Assembly: GCF_026738875.1 (NCBI RefSeq)
Contig: NZ_JAPQFJ010000023.1
Location: 1-47,387, forward strand
Direction: 5' to 3'
Source: Clostridium brassicae
GTDB lineage: Bacteria; Bacillota; Clostridia; Clostridiales; Clostridiaceae
DNA length: 47,387 nt
The position numbers were made by a program, and so were the translations under genes. Below, piece by piece: positions 41,858 to 47,387 of this stretch. Under the pieces are notes generated by a model, which did not search any database, was not told the origin of the DNA, and saw only the letters and a program-made list of their open reading frames with translations. Every line of letters begins with the position of its first letter. Position 1 is the stretch's first letter.

Positions 41858-42547
41858 ATGAAAATCAATTATGAAGGTATAGAGATAGAATTTAAAGTAA
41901 TCCATAGAAAAAGAAAGACTTTAAAAATTTCAGTTAAACCTGATTGCACAGTAGACGTGGTGGCTCCTTTAGGAATCAGAGATAAATATATTAAAGAAAT
42001 TGTGCTAAAAAGAGCTCAATGGATATTAAAGAAGAGAGAGTACTTTGAAAAAAATTACTCAAGAACAATTTTAATGAATTATGTAAGTGGAGAGAGTCAT
42101 AGGTATTTAGGAAATGAATATAAGATTAATATAGTTTCTGCGAAAAAAAACAGTGTAATTTTAGAAAAAAGTAATATTTACATATATTCACAGAATAGTA
42201 CTGATGGAGATTATAATAAGAAGCTATTATATAAATGGTATAGGGAAAATGCTGAAATAGAATTTGGAAGATTATTTGAAGAATGTTTTAAAAAATTTAC
42301 AAAATATAATTTTACAAAGCCAACTTGGTCTATTAGAAAAATGAAGAGAAGATGGGGAAGTTATAGGCCTTATAAAAATCATGTAACTTTGAATTTAGAA
42401 CTAATAAAAGAAGAAAAAGATTTAATTGAATATGTAATAATTCATGAACTCTGTCATATAAAACATCCAAATCACAGTAAAAAATTTTATGAATTTATGG
42501 ATGAAATATTACCGAAGTGGAGAGAACGAAAAAAGAGATTATTATGA
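41858..42547 (+). CDS. YgjP/SprT-like zinc metalloprotease (M48-related, DUF45)
   Basis: 229-residue cytoplasmic protein. The N-terminal half is beta-rich (FKVIHRKRKTLKISVKPDCT). The C-terminal half contains KPTWSIRKMKRRWGSYRPYK, then YVIIHELCHIKHPNHSKKFY, i.e. an H-E-x-x-H zinc motif with a further His in H-P-N-H-S and a W-G-S motif, all standard for the YgjP-like family often found near type I restriction genes. No restriction genes are nearby. Its cellular substrate is unknown. The start ATG at 41858 follows AAAAAGGGACAAAGAT. Confidence 0.88.
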   Translation: MKINYEGIEIEFKVIHRKRKTLKISVKPDCTVDVVAPLGIRDKYIKEIVLKRAQWILKKREYFEKNYSRTILMNYVSGESHRYLGNEYKINIVSAKKNSVILEKSNIYIYSQNSTDGDYNKKLLYKWYRENAEIEFGRLFEECFKKFTKYNFTKPTWSIRKMKRRWGSYRPYKNHVTLNLELIKEEKDLIEYVIIHELCHIKHPNHSKKFYEFMDEILPKWRERKKRLL

Positions 42548-42667
42548 TAGAAAGTAAAGCCACTAAAAAACAAGAAAAATATTTCAGTTGGAATAATAAA
42601 CAAAAGTAACTACTTTATTCTTGTGGAATATAATATATTTTGTGGAATATTCTAAGGAGGAATTCAT

Positions 42668-43498
42668 TTGAGACCCTATAGAACAAACAAAATATTTTAT
42701 TGTCCATATTGTGAAAGGAGTTTTGTAGTACCGTTAGAGTATTTTGATTCTTACGCAAGAGATTATCATGAGTATAGGCTCAAAGAGTCTCCATATGATA
42801 ATAGTAAAACATTGTCTGTAATGAATAATGCAGATGGACGTTTAGAAGTATTTGCAAGAGGAAGAGATAATGCATTATGGCATATATGGCAGACATCACC
42901 AAATAATGGATGGAGCAGTTGGGCTTCGATGGGTGGCTGGATTAATGGAATGGTAGTAGAAAGCAATGCAGATGGACGTTTAGAAGTGTTTGTAATAGGA
43001 AGTGACAATGCATTATGGCACATATGGCAAACATCACCAAATAATGGGTGGAGTAAATGGGCTTCATTAGGTGGGTGGATTGACCAAATAGCAGTAGGAA
43101 AAAATGCAGATGGACGTTTAGAAGTATTCGGAAGAGGAAGAAATAATGTGTTATGGCACATATGGCAAACATCACCAAACAATGGCTGGAGTAAATGGGC
43201 TTCGATGGGTGGCTGGATTAATGGAATACAAGTAGGAAGAAATGCAGATGGACGTTTAGAAGTGTTTGTGATAGGAAGTGACAATGCATTATGGCACATA
43301 TGGCAAACATCGCCAAATGATGGCTGGAGTAAATGGGCTTCATTAGGTGGATGGATTGACCAAATAGCAGTAGGAAAAAATGCAGATGGACGTTTAGAAG
43401 TATTCGGAAGAGGAAGAGATAATGCATTATGGCATATATGGCAAACATCACCAAATAATGGATGGAGCAGCTGGGCTTCACTAGGAGGGGAAATATAA
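42668..43498 (+). CDS. Tectonin/PLL-like five-repeat beta-propeller protein
   Basis: 276 residues. After a 53-residue head with one CxxC (FYCPYCERSFVVPLEYFDS) come five repeats of exactly 46 residues (138 bp; starts at 42827, 42965, 43103, 43241, 43379), each of the form NADGRLEVF-x-x-G-x-[DN]-N-[AV]-L-W-H-I-W-Q-T-S-P-N-x-G-W-S-x-W-A-S. The W-x-x-W and N-x-D-G-R-L-x-V-F motifs match tectonin/PLL-type lectin propellers, which bind sugars. The fifth repeat is cut short (SLGGEI). No signal peptide is seen, so export must be non-classical or absent. TTG start at 42668 behind AAGGAGG. Lies just before a secreted lichenase gene. Confidence 0.8.
   Translation: MRPYRTNKIFYCPYCERSFVVPLEYFDSYARDYHEYRLKESPYDNSKTLSVMNNADGRLEVFARGRDNALWHIWQTSPNNGWSSWASMGGWINGMVVESNADGRLEVFVIGSDNALWHIWQTSPNNGWSKWASLGGWIDQIAVGKNADGRLEVFGRGRNNVLWHIWQTSPNNGWSKWASMGGWINGIQVGRNADGRLEVFVIGSDNALWHIWQTSPNDGWSKWASLGGWIDQIAVGKNADGRLEVFGRGRDNALWHIWQTSPNNGWSSWASLGGEI
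42827..43498 (+). repeat. Five tandem 138-bp coding repeats
   Basis: The unit starting AATGCAGATGGACGTTTAGA recurs at 138-bp intervals. Units 2 and 4 and units 3 and 5 are most alike, giving an A-B-A-B pattern that points to duplication of a 276-bp pair. Confidence 0.95.
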
Positions 43499-43896
43499 AA
43501 CGGTCTTATTACAACAGTTAAGGTGAACCCTATTATAAACGCAATATATCTTTTAAGCTAAGTGGTTGTCTCACAATAGAAATATTTCTATTGTGAGACA
43601 GCCACTACTTTTTAAGTTCATACATATAAATAGATATAACAATATAGATCAAAAAAATGTTAAGTGAATTTAGTGCTTTATTGTAAAAGAGGCATATTTG
43701 AAACATGAAACACAAGTTAGAAATTATTGGGATTATTTGTGAAAAAGTGATATAATTATCTTGTGAGTACGCAACGCTATATTTATATAGCATAACCACT
43801 AGTTGAGGAAAGTTCATAATTACAATTTCATTTTGATATTTTTTAAAATTTAGCATAATTAGGATATATAATATGTTATTAAAGGAGAAAAATATT
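43499..43896. other. Intergenic region with long perfect hairpin
   Basis: Besides the terminator at 43561-43612, it holds a TATAAT promoter element near 43752 and a small hairpin GCTATA-TTTA-TATAGC near 43780-43795 in the leader of the lichenase gene. A 102-codon minus frame (43605-43913) is judged spurious. Confidence 0.45.
43561..43612 (+). terminator. Terminator of the tectonin-like gene
   Basis: TGTCTCACAATAGAA and TTCTATTGTGAGACA pair perfectly around ATAT, with AGTGG/CCACT extending the stem; TACTTTTT follows. Confidence 0.85.
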
Positions 43897-44667
43897 ATGA
43901 AAAAATCAATCATTGCATTATCATTACTAATGAGCTTAAGTTTTATGAATTGCGTTCCAAATTATAAAGCTAATGCAACAGAATTAAAAAAATCTAATCT
44001 TATATGTGAAAATACACAATGTGAAGAGAGAAGATTTGATTTTAATGAACATGACTATAAAAATTTTTACATTTCTGATGGTTGGTCTAATGGTGGTGGT
44101 TTCAATTGTATCTGGAGAAAAAACAATGTTTCTTTTAAAAATGGTATTATGACTTTAAAAATTGATAAAGAGCCTGAGGGAAGTTCTTATTCTTATTCAG
44201 GTGGAGAATATTTTTCTAATGATGCTACTTATGGATATGGATATTATTCTGTTAGAATGAAACCTATAAAAAATGATGGAGTAGTTTCTTCATTCTTTAC
44301 TTATAATGAAAATAGTAGTGGTGGAGCTCACGAAATTGATATTGAATTTACAGGAAAAGATACAACAAAAGTTGAATTTAACTATTTTACAGATGGTATA
44401 AGTGCAGGAGGATTTATTTATGATTTAGGATTTGATGCTTCTTTAGATTTTCATGAGTATGGATTCTTATGGTTACCAGATTCAATAACTTGGTATGTAG
44501 ATGGTAAAGAGGCTATTAAAACTTCTGGCAAAGTGCCTTCTATTCCTGGTCGTATTAGTATGAATGCATGGCCTGGTAATGCACCTGGATGGTTAAAACC
44601 ATTTGATGGGAAAACTCCTTTAACAGCTGAATATGATTGGGTTAGCTATACTCCTCTTTCAAAATAG
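43897..44667 (+). CDS. Secreted GH16 beta-1,3-1,4-glucanase (lichenase)
   Basis: 256-residue glycoside hydrolase family 16 endoglucanase, expected to cleave mixed-linkage beta-glucans (EC 3.2.1.73). A signal sequence (KKSIIALSLLMSLSFMN) is followed by the jelly-roll domain. The catalytic motif is HEIDIEFTGKD with E146 (nucleophile), D148 and E150 (acid/base); WYVDGKEAI and MNAWPGNAPGW are also typical of bacterial lichenases. Signal peptidase I cleavage near KANA is more likely than lipoprotein processing, because FMNC is a poor lipobox. ATG at 43897 follows AAAGGAG. Single gene, beside the tectonin-like protein. Confidence 0.93.
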   Translation: MKKSIIALSLLMSLSFMNCVPNYKANATELKKSNLICENTQCEERRFDFNEHDYKNFYISDGWSNGGGFNCIWRKNNVSFKNGIMTLKIDKEPEGSSYSYSGGEYFSNDATYGYGYYSVRMKPIKNDGVVSSFFTYNENSSGGAHEIDIEFTGKDTTKVEFNYFTDGISAGGFIYDLGFDASLDFHEYGFLWLPDSITWYVDGKEAIKTSGKVPSIPGRISMNAWPGNAPGWLKPFDGKTPLTAEYDWVSYTPLSK

Positions 44668-44756
44668 AATATAGGTTATATAAAAAAAGGAAATTTTTTA
44701 TTTATTATAGACAAAATTAATGAAGGGTAATTGAAAATAATAAAAAAGTTTAAATA

Positions 44757-44787
44757 TTGACTCTGCCCAAAGGGTAGAGTTTATACT
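44757..44787 (+). promoter_or_regulatory. MerR-type promoter and operator
   Basis: TTGACT (44757-44762) and TATACT (44782-44787) are 19 bp apart. The 21-bp dyad (44760-44780) is nearly perfect: ACTCTgCCC and GGGtAGAGT around AAA. It drives the MerR-methyltransferase fusion. The expected start point, about 7 nt after TATACT, falls at or inside GGAGGTG, leaving an unusually short leader. Confidence 0.85.
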
Positions 44788-44805
44788 TTTTTTGGAGGTG
44801 ATTTA

Positions 44806-45861
44806 GTGAATACTAATGAAGTATGCAAGATGTTTAATATAACTTCAAAGGCTTTAATAGTTTACGAAAATCAAGGAATTATTGTTCCTAAAAGAGAGAA
44901 AAATAACTATAGAAATTATAATGAAGATGATTTATTTAAACTAAGAACTGTTATTTTATTAAAGCAGTTAGGGTTTTCACTTAAAGACATAAAAAATTTA
45001 ATGGATAAAAATAATTATGGAAATAATCAATTTACACGAAGTCTTTATCTTCAGTTAAAAGCAATAGAAAGAAATATTTTTGAGTTAGACAATATAAAAA
45101 ATACTTTGATGACAAGTATAAATAAAATATTGGAATCTAATGTAGAATTAAATTACGGAGATTTTCTAAACAATATTGATATGAGCTTAAAAGAAAATAA
45201 AACTAATAGAGAACAATGGGTGGATATGTGGGGATTTGATAATAAAGCAATAAAATTTGACAAAATGGTTAGAGATAAATCAAATGATGAATTGGGCTTA
45301 TTTGAAAAATATGATGAGGTTTTATCTAAAGTAAGAAATAAAATAATTGAGCATAATAATGCTAAAAGTGTTATTGATATAGGATGTGGAACAGGCAATT
45401 TATGTGGTGAATTATGTTGTGAAATGGATGTAGTAGGGGTAGATCAAAGCTTAGAAATGATTTTACAAGCAAAAAAGAAGTATAAGAATATAAAATTCAA
45501 GTTAGGAAATTTTTTAGATGAGCCTTTTAGATTAAATGATGTTGATATTGTTGTAACAACTTATGCTTTTCATAGCCTAAATGAGAATGAAAAGAAAAAG
45601 GCAATTAAGTACATGTTAGAATATTTGAAGGATGACGGAAAAATTATTATTGCAGATTTTATGTTTTTAAATGATATAGAAAGAGAAAATTGTAAAAATA
45701 ATTTATATGGAAAAGATAGAGGAGATTTGTGGGAGGTAATTAATTGTAAATATTATATTAATTTAGAAAAATTTGAAAAATATATTACTTCATTAGGATG
45801 TAAAATTGAATATGAACATGTTATAAATTTTACATGGATAGTAGAAATAAAGTTTCATTGA
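44806..45861 (+). CDS. MerR regulator fused to a SAM-dependent methyltransferase
   Basis: 351 residues. Residues 1-70 are a MerR winged helix (TNEVCKMFNITSKALIVYEN, then NNYRNYNEDDLFKLRTVILL) and 70-120 the coiled coil. Residues about 160-351 are a class I methyltransferase: SVIDIGCGTGNLCGEL (motif I), DVVGVDQSLEMILQAKKKYK (motif II with acidic residue), VDIVVTTYAFHSLNENEKKK and GKIIIADFMFL. The enzyme domain sits where a ligand domain normally is, so SAM, SAH or the methyl acceptor might modulate transcription. GTG start at 44806 behind GGAGGTG. It is autoregulated by the MerR-type promoter, and the UV endonuclease gene follows 11 nt later. Confidence 0.9.
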   Translation: MNTNEVCKMFNITSKALIVYENQGIIVPKREKNNYRNYNEDDLFKLRTVILLKQLGFSLKDIKNLMDKNNYGNNQFTRSLYLQLKAIERNIFELDNIKNTLMTSINKILESNVELNYGDFLNNIDMSLKENKTNREQWVDMWGFDNKAIKFDKMVRDKSNDELGLFEKYDEVLSKVRNKIIEHNNAKSVIDIGCGTGNLCGELCCEMDVVGVDQSLEMILQAKKKYKNIKFKLGNFLDEPFRLNDVDIVVTTYAFHSLNENEKKKAIKYMLEYLKDDGKIIIADFMFLNDIERENCKNNLYGKDRGDLWEVINCKYYINLEKFEKYITSLGCKIEYEHVINFTWIVEIKFH

Positions 45862-45872
45862 AGGGGATAAAT

Positions 45873-46793
45873 ATGATTAGAAAAGTTGGTTATGCTTGTA
45901 TAAACAATAGTTTAAAACCAAGAAGTTTTCAGCAATGTAGGCTTAATTCTGTATATAAATATGGGATAGATTATTTGAGAAATAAGATAGTTAACAATTT
46001 AAATTTAACTAGAGATATAATAAAGTGGAATATTCATAACGATATATTTATGTATAGGATTCCTAGTAATATATTACCTTTGGTAGAACATCCAGACATA
46101 TTGAGAGATTTTAAATGGAGATGGCAAGATGATCAGGCATTATTAAATATAATCAATGAAATAAAGAATGTTGTACAAGACAATAATATTAGACTTTCAA
46201 TGCATCCAGATCAATTTACAGTTTTAAATAGTACAAAAAGAAATGTTGTAGAAAATAGTATAAACTATTTAAATTATCATTATAAAATATTAAATCTCCT
46301 TGGAGGAAGCGACATTATTATTCACACAGGAGGAGTTTATGGAGATAAGGCTAGTGCAATTAGTAGATTTATAGAGATATATACTTATTTACCAAGAGAA
46401 ATTAAAAATATGCTAAGATTAGAAAATGATGATATTTCATTTAATATAGATGATGTTTTATTTATTAGCGAAAAGGCATCTATCCCTGTTGTTTTAGATA
46501 TTCATCATCACCGTTGTAATAATAAAAGAGAAATAACTGATAGTGATATACAAACAATAAAAAATACTTGGGAGGATACAGGAAGTATTCCTAAGATGCA
46601 TATTAGTAGTGGAAAAACGAACACTTATGACAAAAGCCATAGTGATTACATATTAGAACAGGATATTATATTATTTACTTCTTTGATTAAAGATATTGAT
46701 GTTGATTTAATGGTAGAAGCTAAAGAAAAGGATAAAGCTACTTTGAAGTTAATAAGTTTTCTAAAAGAGAAGAAATTTAATCTGTTTTTATAA
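45873..46793 (+). CDS. uvsE: UV DNA damage endonuclease (UvdE/UvsE)
   Basis: 306-residue TIM-barrel endonuclease that nicks DNA 5' to pyrimidine dimers and other lesions in a repair route independent of UvrABC. RKVGYACINNSLKPRSFQQC starts the domain. Metal-site motifs are RLSMHPDQFTVLNS, IIIHTGGVYGDKASAISRF, RLENDDISFNIDDVL, VVLDIHHHRCN and VDLMVEAKEKDKATL. Length is normal for the family. ATG at 45873 follows AAGGGGAT; the extension to 45834 overlaps the methyltransferase. It is the second gene of the MerR-methyltransferase operon, so it should share the same MerR-type promoter. Confidence 0.95.
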   Translation: MIRKVGYACINNSLKPRSFQQCRLNSVYKYGIDYLRNKIVNNLNLTRDIIKWNIHNDIFMYRIPSNILPLVEHPDILRDFKWRWQDDQALLNIINEIKNVVQDNNIRLSMHPDQFTVLNSTKRNVVENSINYLNYHYKILNLLGGSDIIIHTGGVYGDKASAISRFIEIYTYLPREIKNMLRLENDDISFNIDDVLFISEKASIPVVLDIHHHRCNNKREITDSDIQTIKNTWEDTGSIPKMHISSGKTNTYDKSHSDYILEQDIILFTSLIKDIDVDLMVEAKEKDKATLKLISFLKEKKFNLFL

Positions 46794-46823
46794 AACTAAA
46801 TAGAAATAGAAATACAATTAAGT

Positions 46824-46868
46824 TAAAAAGAACAAGGTATGTAATTTTAATACCTTGTTCTTTTGTAT
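46824..46868 (+). terminator. Terminator of the uvsE operon
   Basis: AAAAGAACAAGGTAT pairs with ATACCTTGTTCTTTT (46850-46864); T-rich DNA follows. Confidence 0.9.
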
Positions 46869-47139
46869 TGATTTCAATTTAGAAAATTTTTAAACTGGTG
46901 AATAATAAAATTTGCATTACGTATTTCAAATTTTTAATTACCTAGATTTCGTACAAATATAAAAATTATATTTTCATATAATTACCTGTTAATATTATTC
47001 AATATATTCCATAGTCGCCCAGATTTTTAGGCGGAGCCTATTGGAATAATTTCACACAATTAAATTTGACAATACTAAAGAAAAGTAAAATTAGATTTAC
47101 TGTTTTGGATAATATTACATTAATTTATTGTATTTAACT
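46869..47139. other. Intergenic region with hairpin, possible IS end
   Basis: No gene is seen. ATTCCATAG (47006-47014) and CTATTGGAAT (47038-47047) with inner CGCC/GGCG form an imperfect G+C-rich inverted repeat in otherwise A/T-rich DNA. It lies beyond the transposase 3' end and could mark the end of that element. Confidence 0.4.
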
Positions 47140-47387
47140 TCATATGTTAAGTTTTAATTGTATATATTTAGGGGTATAGAGTGCGTCAGCAATTAGTTTT
47201 GCAAGTTTTGTTATGGGTGGAATGTTAACTATAATTCCTTCGGAAGTTCTTTTAACAATGCCTTTTATATTACCAATGCTTTTAACTAAAACTCTTATCC
47301 CTATATTTTCAAGTTCTGTTCCATACAAAACTGTAGATTTAAACCAACTTATGAGGTTGTGTGTTATAAATACTAGCCATAAAAATC
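47140..47387 (-). mobile_element. C-terminal part of a transposase running off the window
   Basis: On the minus strand the frame is open from the window edge to 47140 and reads NLISWFKSTVLYGTELENIG, then IRVLVKSIGNIKGIVKRTSE and ends YIQLKLNI. This resembles the C-terminal end of a DDE-type IS transposase common in clostridia. An apparent start ATG at 47328 is internal; the coding frame extends further right. Whether the whole gene is intact cannot be seen. Confidence 0.55.

Noticed and set aside
42827-43498. Regular 138-bp repeats considered as a CRISPR-like array
   Set aside because: Repeats are contiguous, in frame and encode a propeller motif; there are no unique spacers and no cas genes.
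43605-43913. 102-codon minus ORF with hydrophobic stretches
   Set aside because: It begins inside the lichenase leader, has no binding site and ends in the terminator hairpin of the tectonin-like gene; hydrophobicity comes from A/T-rich antisense DNA.
46869-47139. Defined IS terminal inverted repeat
   Set aside because: Only one end is visible; without the other end the hairpin at 47006-47047 cannot be called an IS boundary.

Overview
The window looks like chromosomal accessory DNA from a mesophilic, spore-forming Clostridium (low-G+C Firmicutes). Base composition is strongly A+T rich, nearly all genes have strong AGGAGG-type ribosome binding sites with ATG, GTG or TTG starts, and intrinsic terminators are abundant. 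Gene content fits: MCP, oleate hydratase, ferritin-like/cytochrome b5-like proteins, LRR surface protein, HD-GYP/hybrid kinase, many MerR/AraC regulators. No rRNA, tRNA or CRISPR array was seen.

Layout. 0-5.7 kb: chemoreceptor (minus), small ORF, decayed cyclase gene, GNAT acetyltransferase, NAD-dependent epimerase, MerR/TipAS regulator with its own MerR-type promoter, ParB-like protein. 5.7-7.6 kb: PadR regulator plus a membrane protein fusing a HAAS domain to a SEDS (FtsW/RodA-like) domain, with a perfect 16-5-16 palindrome upstream. 7.6-11.3 kb: MocR regulator, PhzF-like isomerase, PPOX flavoprotein behind a leader ORF, ASCH protein. 11.4-13.0 kb: two convergent ferritin-like paralogues, one fused to a cytochrome b5-like domain. 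13.3-18.6 kb: ArsC-type reductase, a duplicated membrane-anchored gene flanking a decaying ECF sigma/anti-sigma pair and a secreted protein, then an internalin-like LRR protein. 18.8-25.4 kb: membrane proteins, VanY-type carboxypeptidase, MerR/GyrI regulator driving a BtrH-like protein.

25.2-28.8 kb is a gene graveyard around an intact dUTPase and a VOC protein: GyrI-like relic, cupin with an internal deletion, tyrosine recombinase relic, the 5' end of a group II intron, and one open frame stitched from reverse transcriptase, ABC ATPase and LuxR-family fragments. 28.9-34.1 kb: membrane protein, TetR regulator, oleate hydratase, a structured non-coding element, a Fur-box-controlled siderophore-type locus collapsed by deletion (AraC sensor half joined to an ABC ATPase tail), divergent HxlR/PPOX pair. 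34.6-39 kb: HD-GYP phosphodiesterase, hybrid histidine kinase and stand-alone receiver, a c-di-GMP/phosphorelay operon. 39.2-47.4 kb: AraC/GyrI regulator, TlpA-like thioredoxin protein, histidine kinase relic, YgjP/SprT-like metalloprotease, five-repeat tectonin-like protein, GH16 lichenase, MerR-methyltransferase fusion with UV endonuclease, and the C-terminus of a transposase at the right edge.

Recurring themes: three MerR-type promoters with identical geometry (TTGACT, 19-bp spacer, dyad operator); two regulators whose best-placed start codon is ATA; many short-junction deletions and gene relics, indicating active erosion of mobile and accessory genes.
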